Source of the DNA: Nitrospira sp.
Lineage (GTDB): Bacteria; Nitrospirota; Nitrospiria; Nitrospirales; Nitrospiraceae
Length of the DNA: 64,000 nt
NCBI GenBank assembly: GCA_030692565.1
Contig: JAUYAO010000058.1
Span: 310,001 to 374,000 of the forward strand
Direction of reading: 5' to 3'
A program made the position numbers and the translations under genes. Below the pieces are notes generated by a model. That model made no database searches. It had not been told where the DNA came from and saw only the letters and a list, made by a program, of their open reading frames with translations. Below, one piece after another: positions 37,810-45,035 of the stretch (position 1 is its first letter; the number at the start of each line of letters is the position of its first letter).

Positions 37810-38667
37810 ATGTTTGTCGTACTGGGTGCTACAGGACATACGGGAGCGGTAGTCGCGGAGACCTTACTGGCGCGCAAGCAGCCGGTGCGGGTCGTCGTGC
37901 GTTCAGCGGACAAAGGAGCCGCGTGGAAAGCGAAGGGCGCAGACGTCGCCGTTGCGTCGCTGGAGGATGTCCCCGCGATGACCAAAGCCCTGACAGGTGC
38001 GACCGGCGTCTATCTGCTGGTTCCGCCGAACTACGGCGCGACGGCTTGGCTGGCTGAACAACGGCAACGCATGGATCAGGCCGCAGAAGCGGTGAAAGCC
38101 AGCGGGGTGTCGCATGTCGTATTTCTGTCATCTGTCGGCGGCCATATTGCGGAAGGCACGGGGCCGATCCGGGCCGTTCGTTATGGGGAACAGGTATTGG
38201 GGGTTGTCGCCAAGAACATGACGGTCTTGCGTCCCTGCTCTTTCATGGAGAACTGGGCGCCGGGAATCGGTATGGCGAAGGGTCAGGGTGTATTGCCGAC
38301 ATTCATTGCGCCGACAGCCAAGGTTCCTATGATCTCAACCAGGGATATCGGTCGTGTGGGGGCTGAACGTTTGATCGCGGGCGGCCAGGGCAAACAGGTT
38401 GTCGAGCTCGCGGGGCCGGAGGAGTACAGTCCTGAGGAGGCCGCTGCGGCCTTGGGCCTGATTCTCGGCAAGCCGGTGTCGACGCAACATGCGCCGCTCA
38501 GTGCGGTGGTGCCGACGTTCACGTCGTTCGGCTTCTCTACGGAAGCGGCCACCTTATTCGAAGAGATGTACGCATCATTCGCCAAGGGTGCGATTGGGTA
38601 TGAACGTCCTGAACAGCTTATTCGGGGCAGGGTGACGCTTACCGACGCGTTGCGAGGGATGGCGTAA
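37810..38667 (+). CDS. NmrA/quinone-reductase-like NAD(P)-binding protein
   Basis: 285 residues, beginning MFVVLGATGHTGAVVAETLL with the atypical-SDR motif GATGHTG and NADP-directing VVRSADKG. LLVPPNYGA and VVFLSSVGGHIAEGTGPI follow. This resembles QOR2/NmrA-type NADPH quinone reductases. AAAGGAG precedes the ATG. It sits 23 bases after doxX and 15 before the pirin gene. A role in quinone or electrophile reduction is likely from fold and context, but its catalytic activity is not proven by sequence. Confidence 0.82.
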   Translation: MFVVLGATGHTGAVVAETLLARKQPVRVVVRSADKGAAWKAKGADVAVASLEDVPAMTKALTGATGVYLLVPPNYGATAWLAEQRQRMDQAAEAVKASGVSHVVFLSSVGGHIAEGTGPIRAVRYGEQVLGVVAKNMTVLRPCSFMENWAPGIGMAKGQGVLPTFIAPTAKVPMISTRDIGRVGAERLIAGGQGKQVVELAGPEEYSPEEAAAALGLILGKPVSTQHAPLSAVVPTFTSFGFSTEAATLFEEMYASFAKGAIGYERPEQLIRGRVTLTDALRGMA

Positions 38668-38682
38668 GAAAAGGAGGGCATC

Positions 38683-39570
38683 ATGGCCACAGACACGACA
38701 ACCACAAAATCTGTACTCGGTGTCTATCAGCCCGGATCTGCGCACATGGTCGGCGATGGATTTCCTGTGAGGAATGTATTTCCGAGCAACGACCTCGATC
38801 GAGCGGTCGATCCGTTTCTCATGCTCGACTATGCGGGGCCGCAGTACTTCCCGCCCACGGACTATCCGCGCGGCGTGGGAGAACATCCGCATCGGGGATT
38901 TGAAACGGTGACGATTGTGTATGAAGGTGTGCTGGCGCATCGTGACTCGACCGGCAGCGGCGGCGTCATTGGTCCCGGCGATGTGCAATGGATGACGGCG
39001 GCATCCGGCATCGTCCATGAGGAGTTTCACGAGAAGGCCTTTGCGAAGAAGGGCGGCACGCTCCATGCCATTCAGTTGTGGGTGAATCTGCCGCGCGCGT
39101 CGAAAATGTCGGCGCCGGGCTACCAGACGATTCTGAACGCGGATATTCCGGTCGTTGATCTGGATGGTCGCGGGACGTTGCGAGTAATCGCCGGATCGTT
39201 TCTCGGACAGAAAGGCCCGGCGCGCACGTTCACGGCGATTCAATTGTATGACGTGCAGGTGAAAGCGGGAGGTCGTGCATCGTTGACGGTGCCTGATGGG
39301 GACAACATCTCGATCTTTGTGTTGCAGGGCCGTGCCTCGGTGAATGGGTCCCGCGAAGCCGGTGAAGCCGAACTCATCGTCTGTGAGCGGAACGGCTCGC
39401 AAATCACGATCGATGCGAGGGCGGACAGCCGGCTGCTGGTCATGAGCGGCACACCAATCGATGAACCGATCGCCCGCTATGGTCCGTTCGTCATGAATAC
39501 GCGAGAGGAACTGGTTCAGGCTGCGCGGGACTATCAGGCCGGCAAGATGGGACATTTGGCAGGACGCTGA
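38683..39570 (+). CDS. Pirin-family protein
   Basis: 295 residues of bicupin fold. The N-terminal cupin metal-site block DYPRGVGEHPHRGFETVTIV supplies His residues, and GDVQWMTAASGIVHEEF and LHAIQLWVNLP follow. Pirins can act as quercetin/quinone dioxygenases or redox sensors. The last three codons and the stop (GCAGGACGCTGA) coincide with the end of an inverted-repeat element, so the insertion supplies the C-terminus. It is third in the redox-stress operon. Confidence 0.92.
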   Translation: MATDTTTTKSVLGVYQPGSAHMVGDGFPVRNVFPSNDLDRAVDPFLMLDYAGPQYFPPTDYPRGVGEHPHRGFETVTIVYEGVLAHRDSTGSGGVIGPGDVQWMTAASGIVHEEFHEKAFAKKGGTLHAIQLWVNLPRASKMSAPGYQTILNADIPVVDLDGRGTLRVIAGSFLGQKGPARTFTAIQLYDVQVKAGGRASLTVPDGDNISIFVLQGRASVNGSREAGEAELIVCERNGSQITIDARADSRLLVMSGTPIDEPIARYGPFVMNTREELVQAARDYQAGKMGHLAGR

Positions 39571-39685
39571 AAAATCCCGCCAGCGTCGTTCTCGCCTCGA
39601 AAGCATCCTCAACGTAGCCAGGGGCTACGCCTCCGGTGCTTCCGTCGGCTGCGGCCTTGCTGAACGGCCTTTTTGAGCATCCTGC
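39559..39685. repeat. MITE-like inverted-repeat element, second standard copy
   Basis: 127 bases from GCAGGACGCTGAAAAA to TTTTTGAGCATCCTGC, imperfect terminal inverted repeats. The same element lies in reverse orientation at 22529-22655; both share ATCCTCAACGTAGCC, CTACGCCTCCGG and GGCCTTGCTGAACGGCC. It lies inside the operon between the pirin and FrnE-like genes and provides the pirin stop codon. Confidence 0.7.
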
Positions 39686-39711
39686 GGGATAGAGTAGTAA
39701 AGGAATGCATG

Positions 39712-40359
39712 ATGCACATCGACATCTACTCCGACGTCGTCTGTCCCTGGTGCTATGTCGGGAAACGGCGACTGGAACGAGCGCTAACGGAGTTCGGCGG
39801 AGACGCACGAATAGCCTGGCGACCGTTCCAGTTGAATCCGACGATGCCGAAGGACGGGATGGATCGAACGGCCTATCTCGAAGCCAAGTTCGGAAGCTTG
39901 GATGCATTCCGGCAGATGGAAGAACATGTGCTGGCGGCCGGAGCGTCGGAGCGAATTCTGTTTGCGTTTGAAAAGATCGCGCGGACCCCGAATACCTTCC
40001 TGGCGCATCGACTGATTTGGTTTGCCGAACGGGAAGGATGCCAGGACGCGGTTGTCGATTCGCTGTTCCGTGGTTACTTCGAGGACGGAGCGGATATCGG
40101 ATCGATCGCCACGCTTGTCCAACTTGCCACGCAAGCCGGATTACACAGAGAAATCGTGGAACGGTTTCTCCAGAGCGATGAAGGTATAGCAGAGGTGAAG
40201 GCGGAAGAAGCGACTGGCCACAAGCTCGGCATTCGCGGCGTCCCCTATTTCATCCTCGATGGAACCTATGCAATCTCGGGAGCACAACCGGTGGACACCT
40301 TTGTGTTGGCTTTGAAGCGGCTGCCGGCGGACCGCGCTGAACGAAAGGCAGGTGTGTGA
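39712..40359 (+). CDS. FrnE/DsbA-family thioredoxin-fold protein
   Basis: 215 residues. The redox motif C-P-W-C is at residues 11-14 (MHIDIYSDVVCPWCYVGK), followed by a helical insertion and the cis-proline block GIRGVPYFILDG. The FrnE/2-hydroxychromene isomerase-like group of the DsbA superfamily is cytoplasmic and lacks a signal peptide, as here. ATG 39712 lies 7 bases after AAGGA; ATG 39709 is possible. Its stop overlaps the next start as TGATG. A disulfide or glutathione-linked detoxification role suits the operon. Confidence 0.88.
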   Translation: MHIDIYSDVVCPWCYVGKRRLERALTEFGGDARIAWRPFQLNPTMPKDGMDRTAYLEAKFGSLDAFRQMEEHVLAAGASERILFAFEKIARTPNTFLAHRLIWFAEREGCQDAVVDSLFRGYFEDGADIGSIATLVQLATQAGLHREIVERFLQSDEGIAEVKAEEATGHKLGIRGVPYFILDGTYAISGAQPVDTFVLALKRLPADRAERKAGV

Positions 40360-40793
40360 TGGCGGTACAAGTCTATGGATGCAACCACATCGTGATTGAA
40401 GTGACCGATGTGAAGAAGGCGGTGAAGTTTTATTCGGATGTATTCGGTCTGAAGATGCTCCGAGGCGGTGAAGGCGCGGCCTGGTGCAAGCTGGGCGAAC
40501 ATCAGTTCATGGCGATCTTCGAAGTGGACACGTTGCAGCCGGATCGCATGAAGCATTTCGGCCTCATGGTTCGGGACGAGCAACAGATCAAGGACGTGCG
40601 GAAGAAGCTGCTCAACAAGTACAAACTGAAGCCAGCGTCCGACTTGCGGTGCGATTTTCGCGATCCCTGGGGAAACCGCTTTCAAGTCGGCGACCTGAGC
40701 GACGAATCGCTCGTGTGGCTCCTCCCCTATCAGGAAGTACAGAAGGCCGGGATTACATTCACCGGCAAATCGAACAAAGAGAAGAGGTCATGA
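40359..40793 (+). CDS. Glyoxalase-fold (VOC) protein
   Basis: 144 residues with paired beta-alpha-beta-beta-beta modules: GCNHIVIEVTDVKKAVKFYSDVFGLKM and MKHFGLMVRDEQQIKDVRKKL, ending in DFRDPWGNRFQVGD. Conserved His residues at the start of each module and the Asp/Gly-Asn-Arg block fit a metal-dependent VOC enzyme such as a dioxygenase or thiol transferase. It is translationally coupled to the FrnE-like gene. A 13-codon frame (40790-40831) overlaps its stop as ATGA and looks vestigial. Confidence 0.82.
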   Translation: MAVQVYGCNHIVIEVTDVKKAVKFYSDVFGLKMLRGGEGAAWCKLGEHQFMAIFEVDTLQPDRMKHFGLMVRDEQQIKDVRKKLLNKYKLKPASDLRCDFRDPWGNRFQVGDLSDESLVWLLPYQEVQKAGITFTGKSNKEKRS

Positions 40794-40887
40794 GCACAGC
40801 CAATTTACAACAGCGGCTGACGGATCTATGAGGTCATATCCGTTAGGGCACAGTCACTCATGAGACCTCACCACGAGGGAGCCTGTT

Positions 40888-41994
40888 ATGCCGGACACAC
40901 AATGGACAGATATTGGCAGCGTCGAAGAGCTGAGGAAGAGGCCGTTACAAGGCGTCTCTTGCGGGAAGACGAACATCGCACTGACGTATAAAGACGGCGC
41001 GTTTTCGGCCATCTCAGGAATTTGCAATCATGTCGGTGGTCCGTTGGGTGAAGGCACCCTCGACGGCGACTATGTCGTCTGTCCCTGGCACTACTGGAAA
41101 TTTCATCGCCAGAACGGTCAGGGAGAACCGGGCTACGAACAGGATCAGGTTCCGGCCTATGCGACTAAAGTGGAGAACGGCCGGCTCTTCATCGATGTGT
41201 CGTCGGCGACGAAACGAAAGAAGCAGAAGCACGAGCCTCATCCGCTCGCACGCCCGGTGGTGCGCCAGGCCGGCCCGATCCGTGTCGTGGGGATCTCGAC
41301 GACGGCCATGACAACGGAGCATCCACGGTACAGCACATCCGATGCGATGTTAGAGGTCGCGCTGGACCATGCTCGGAATGCGCTAACGCTGGAGACGCAA
41401 TGTATCAAGCTCAGCGAATTGAACTTTCGTTCCTGTGAAGGATTCTATTCCAAATCGGCCCAGGCCTGTACCTGGCCCTGCTCGATCACGCAGATGGATC
41501 CGACGGACCAGCTCGATCGTGTGTACGAAGCGATCGTGCATTGGGCCGATGTCATTCTCATTTCAACCCCAATCCGCTGGGGCAACGCCAGTAGCCTCTA
41601 CTACAAGATGGTCGAGCGGATGAACTGTATCCAGAATCAGGAAACTATCGCGAATAAACACCTGCTCAAAAACAAAGTGGCGGCATTCATCATCATGGGC
41701 GGCCAAGATAATGTCCAAGGCGTAGCCGGACAGCTCATGACGTTTTTTGCCGAAGTCGGCTGCCAGTTCCCGCAGTTTCCGTTTATCGCGCATTCGAGGG
41801 GCTGGAGTGCCGAGGACATGGAACGGAATGTCAAAGAGGTACAGAGCAGCCAGGCACTTCGGAAAGGGGCGCAAGAACTCGTTGTACGCGCGGTGGATTT
41901 GGCGAAGCTCATGATCGGCGGTCAGCTTCCTGAACATCCGCTTGCCCGCGGCGGGAGGAAGGCCCATCAGCTCGATAGTGAGCCGACCGGGTAG
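40888..41994 (+). CDS. Rieske ferredoxin domain fused to NAD(P)H-dependent FMN reductase/flavodoxin
   Basis: 368 residues in two domains. Residues about 5-105 form a Rieske [2Fe-2S] domain with C46-N-H48 and C65-P-W-H68 as cluster ligands. A basic linker (KRKKQKHEP) follows. From about residue 130 there is a flavodoxin-like NADPH-dependent FMN reductase domain with VVGISTTAM, ISTPIRWGNASSLYYKMVERM and IMGGQDNVQGVAGQLM. The fusion could pass electrons from reduced flavin to the iron-sulfur cluster or the reverse. It is inside the quinone-stress-like operon. The combination is uncommon. Confidence 0.88.
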   Translation: MPDTQWTDIGSVEELRKRPLQGVSCGKTNIALTYKDGAFSAISGICNHVGGPLGEGTLDGDYVVCPWHYWKFHRQNGQGEPGYEQDQVPAYATKVENGRLFIDVSSATKRKKQKHEPHPLARPVVRQAGPIRVVGISTTAMTTEHPRYSTSDAMLEVALDHARNALTLETQCIKLSELNFRSCEGFYSKSAQACTWPCSITQMDPTDQLDRVYEAIVHWADVILISTPIRWGNASSLYYKMVERMNCIQNQETIANKHLLKNKVAAFIIMGGQDNVQGVAGQLMTFFAEVGCQFPQFPFIAHSRGWSAEDMERNVKEVQSSQALRKGAQELVVRAVDLAKLMIGGQLPEHPLARGGRKAHQLDSEPTG

Positions 41995-42049
41995 GTCATT
42001 AACAGAAGCAGAATGTACAAATCGTATCTCCTGTCTGTGGGGTGCAGGA

Positions 42050-42496
42050 ATGAAAGCGCACTATCTTGGCCATGTCGTGTTCTACGTGAAGGATTTGCAG
42101 CGGTCGCTCGCTTTCTATCGCGACCTGTTGGGTTTCAAGGAGGTCGGGAGGATTTTTAACGGTGCTGCCGCAGCACTGTCTTCCGGGCGAACCCATCATG
42201 AGCTGCTGTTGATTCAGGTGGGCGATGCGCCCGGTCCTGCCACAGGCCGGCGTCGAGGTCTCTATCACATCGGTATCAAGGTGGGAGATAGCCTGGATGA
42301 GTTGCGCGTGGCGAAGCAGGAACTGGAAGAAGCCGGCGTGACGATCGACGGCATGAGCGATCACACGGTCAGCCAGAGTTTGTATCTGCGCGATCCCGAT
42401 GGAAACGAAGTCGAAGTGTATGTCGACGTGGATGAGTCTGTGTGGAAGAACGATCCGGGAGCGGTTGTGTCCCCGATCAAGCCGCTCTATTTATAA
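42050..42496 (+). CDS. Glyoxalase-fold (VOC) protein, second copy
   Basis: 148 residues. It begins MKAHYLGHVVFYVKDLQRSL and contains HHELLLIQVGDAP, RGLYHIGIKVGDSLDEL and SLYLRDPDGNEVEVYVD. The metal-ligand set His (about 8), His in LYHI and Glu in DGNEVEVY matches catechol-dioxygenase-like or MhqO-type VOC enzymes, so ring cleavage of quinol-type compounds is possible. ATG 42050 follows GTGCAGGA. It is clearly different from the first VOC protein in the operon. Confidence 0.84.
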   Translation: MKAHYLGHVVFYVKDLQRSLAFYRDLLGFKEVGRIFNGAAAALSSGRTHHELLLIQVGDAPGPATGRRRGLYHIGIKVGDSLDELRVAKQELEEAGVTIDGMSDHTVSQSLYLRDPDGNEVEVYVDVDESVWKNDPGAVVSPIKPLYL

Positions 42497-42517
42497 TTTC
42501 ACGAGGAGGGTGAGCGC

Positions 42518-42754
42518 ATGGAAGAGCCAGTCATCGCTGCGAAGCAACCGGCGGTCTTGTCGTTGGAACCGGGCACGTATTATTGGTGCCAGTGCGGGCG
42601 CTCGACGAACCAACCGTTTTGCGACGGGTCGCACAAGGGCACCGAATTCACGCCGCTGGAGTTTACGACGACTGAGAAGAAGCAGGTGGCGTTGTGCCAG
42701 TGTAAGCACACGAAGAAGCCGCCGTTCTGCGATGGGTCGCACAAGGCGCTCTGA
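42518..42754 (+). CDS. Twin CDGSH iron-sulfur protein
   Basis: 78 residues with two CDGSH [2Fe-2S] sites. Site 1 uses C24, C26, C35 and H39 (WCQCGRSTNQPFCDGSH); site 2 uses C60, C62, C71 and H75 (CQCKHTKKPPFCDGSH). Each is a three-Cys, one-His cluster sensitive to redox state. AGGAGGG precedes the ATG. It is the last gene of the redox operon and could exchange electrons with the Rieske-flavodoxin protein two genes upstream; this link is inference. Confidence 0.9.
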   Translation: MEEPVIAAKQPAVLSLEPGTYYWCQCGRSTNQPFCDGSHKGTEFTPLEFTTTEKKQVALCQCKHTKKPPFCDGSHKAL

Positions 42755-42771
42755 TGCCGTCGGGCCGTCTT

Positions 42772-43641
42772 CTATTCGGGTTGTCGTTTCCAGCGATTGT
42801 GCAGCCAGAGCCAGCTTTCTGGATAGCGACGGATCACTTGTTCGAATTGCGTGGTCATGACCTGCGTGTAGATCTGGATCCGTGCAGCGGGATCTTCGAC
42901 CGGTGGAAAGACCACGGGCTCAAACACGAGGCGAAAGCGCTCCCCGTTTCGGACGAGATAGGCAAACATGACTGGCGCGCCGGTGCGGATGTGCAACAGT
43001 GCCGGCAGCGTCGTCGAGGAGGCAGGGCGGCCGAAGAAGTCGACGAAGACGCCGCCGCTCGACAAGCTCTGGTCGATCAATATGCCGATGATGCCCTTGT
43101 TCTTGAGACATTTAAGTGAGGCCTTCACGGCGTCTTTCGGGAGGATGATATTCAACCCGCTGGCGGTGCGCTTTTCATAGACCCAACGATCGACCGAAGC
43201 GTTGTGGACCGGGCGGGCGATGACCGTCATGTTTCCGAAGACGCGCTGCACCAGTGCGCCGGTGAGTTCCCAGTTCGTGAAATGGGCGGTCAGGCCGACG
43301 ATGCCCTTGCCTTCCTTGATGGCGGCATCGACGTACTCCCGTCCCTCGACCTCGACCAAACGGTCGATGGAACCGTCGGTAAAGTTGGACACGCGGGAAA
43401 ATTCGACGGCGAGCCTGCCGAGGTTGCGCCAGACTGCCCGAGCAATCTGTGCACGTTCACGGTCAGATTTTTCCGGGAAGGCCAGAGCCAGATTGCGCAG
43501 CACGAGGTCGCGCCGCTTCGTGATGACATGTGAAACGCCGACACTGAGCTGTTCGCCTAATCCAATGGCCCAGGAGCGTGGCAGAACATGAAAGAGCAGG
43601 TCGGCAAAGCGCACAAGCGCATACTCAAAGGCTTTTTTCAT
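42772..43641 (-). CDS. Lipid A-type lysophospholipid acyltransferase (HtrB/LpxL-like)
   Basis: 289 residues from MKKAFEYALVRFADLLFHVL, with an amphipathic N-terminal membrane anchor. The acyltransferase motif H-x4-E is present as TAHFTNWE, followed by ARPVHN, ILIDQSLSSGGVFVDFFGRPA and PESWLWLHNRWK, all conserved in lipid A secondary acyltransferases. It acts on the inner leaflet to add a fatty acid. ATG 43641 lies before the hydrophobic segment; a longer frame adds non-homologous sequence. It is convergent to the redox operon, with 17 bases between stops. Confidence 0.88.
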   Translation of the reverse strand: MKKAFEYALVRFADLLFHVLPRSWAIGLGEQLSVGVSHVITKRRDLVLRNLALAFPEKSDRERAQIARAVWRNLGRLAVEFSRVSNFTDGSIDRLVEVEGREYVDAAIKEGKGIVGLTAHFTNWELTGALVQRVFGNMTVIARPVHNASVDRWVYEKRTASGLNIILPKDAVKASLKCLKNKGIIGILIDQSLSSGGVFVDFFGRPASSTTLPALLHIRTGAPVMFAYLVRNGERFRLVFEPVVFPPVEDPAARIQIYTQVMTTQFEQVIRRYPESWLWLHNRWKRQPE

Positions 43642-43835
43642 CTTAGGAGCGCACCTACTCCTCGCACGGTCTTGGTAAAGCGGGCCGATTGCCTGAGGGC
43701 CAAGAATAGGTGAGTCTAAGGGCTTCCGCAATCGTAAAGATCGCATGCCGGCCTACGGCATTGAGGTGGTAGAGAAACAGGAGAGGGAACGGGTAGACTG
43801 ACTCCCAGCGACTCTGTAGGTAGGGGACCTTCAAT

Positions 43836-45032
43836 ATGAATGTTTCTGCTCCATCACCCATATTTGTCCGATTCATCGTCCTGGCGGTTATCTCATCGTG
43901 GATCATGGTTTCCGGCTGCAAGCAGGACGCCGGTTCAGCGCCGGCGCCGCCGGTGGCCCAGGTCGAGGTCATCACCGTGATGACACAAACCATTCCCGAT
44001 GAACCGGAATTCATCGGCCAGGCGGAAGCTTCCCGCCCGGTCGAGATCCGCTCTCAGGTTACCGGCTTGCTCAAAGCGGTGCTCTACCCTGAAGGTCGGG
44101 ACGTCAAAAAAGGGAGCCGGCTGTATCAGATCGATCCGGTGCCGTTCCAGGCGGCGGCCGCCAGTGCAAAGGCCAAGATCGCTCAGGCAGAGGCCAAGCT
44201 GGTGCAGGCGAAACAGGATCTGGAGCGGGTGAAACCGCTGCTTGCCGAACAAGCCGTCAGCCAGAAAGATGTCGACGATGCCGTGGCGCAGGAGCTCTCG
44301 GCGAAAGCCGCCCTTCAAGGCGCCAAGGCGGATCTCATCAAGTCGCAGTTCGATTTGGACAACACGCTCATTACGGCGCCCATCAGCGGACTGATCGAAC
44401 GGAGCCGCTACTACGAAGGACGGCTGGTGTCGGCGCAAACCGATTTGTTGACGGTGGTCCATCGCGTCGATCCGATGTTCGTGGTGGTGAATGTGCCGGA
44501 GAATTTCATCTTGAAGCGGCGGCGCGACATCGAGTCCAAGAAGATTCACCATCCGGGCGTGTATCAACTGCGGGGCCGCCTTACGATGATGGATGACACG
44601 GCCTATCCCCATGAGGGCGTGTTGGATCTGCTCGAGCCAGGGTTGCGAAGCGAGACCGGTTCCCGCCAGACCCGGATCACATTTCCTAATCCGGACCGCA
44701 CCTTGCTGCCGGGCCAGTTCGTGAAGGTCCGCTTTACGGGAGACACGAAGACGGATGCCATCCTGATCCCGCAACGAGCCGTGCTGCAAGGTCCGCAAGG
44801 GCCCTTCGTCTATGTGGTGGGTCCCGAGGAAAAGGTGCAGATTCGCGACGTTGTCGCCTCCACGTGGAAAGGCGATCAATGGATGATCGATGGCGGGTTG
44901 AAGGCCGGAGACCGTGTCGTGGTCAACGGCCTGATGACGATCGGACCCGGCGCGCCCGTAAAGGCAGTTCCGTGGAAGTCGACGGCGGTGCCGGTGGCGG
45001 ATCCTGTTCCCTCCACTCCCAAACAAGGATAA
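43836..45032 (+). CDS. RND efflux pump periplasmic adaptor lipoprotein
   Basis: 398 residues. The lipobox ends in VSGC, so it is anchored to the inner membrane as MexA/AcrA are. There is a lipoyl half-motif VEIRSQVTGLLKAVLYPEGRDVKKG, a long coiled-coil hairpin (about 95-175) rich in Ala/Lys/Glu, a second lipoyl half and a beta-barrel domain containing RTLLPGQFVKVRF. It joins the inner-membrane pump encoded 3 bases downstream to the outer-membrane channel. Substrate cannot be inferred. Confidence 0.93.
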   Translation: MNVSAPSPIFVRFIVLAVISSWIMVSGCKQDAGSAPAPPVAQVEVITVMTQTIPDEPEFIGQAEASRPVEIRSQVTGLLKAVLYPEGRDVKKGSRLYQIDPVPFQAAAASAKAKIAQAEAKLVQAKQDLERVKPLLAEQAVSQKDVDDAVAQELSAKAALQGAKADLIKSQFDLDNTLITAPISGLIERSRYYEGRLVSAQTDLLTVVHRVDPMFVVVNVPENFILKRRRDIESKKIHHPGVYQLRGRLTMMDDTAYPHEGVLDLLEPGLRSETGSRQTRITFPNPDRTLLPGQFVKVRFTGDTKTDAILIPQRAVLQGPQGPFVYVVGPEEKVQIRDVVASTWKGDQWMIDGGLKAGDRVVVNGLMTIGPGAPVKAVPWKSTAVPVADPVPSTPKQG

Positions 45033-45035
45033 ATC

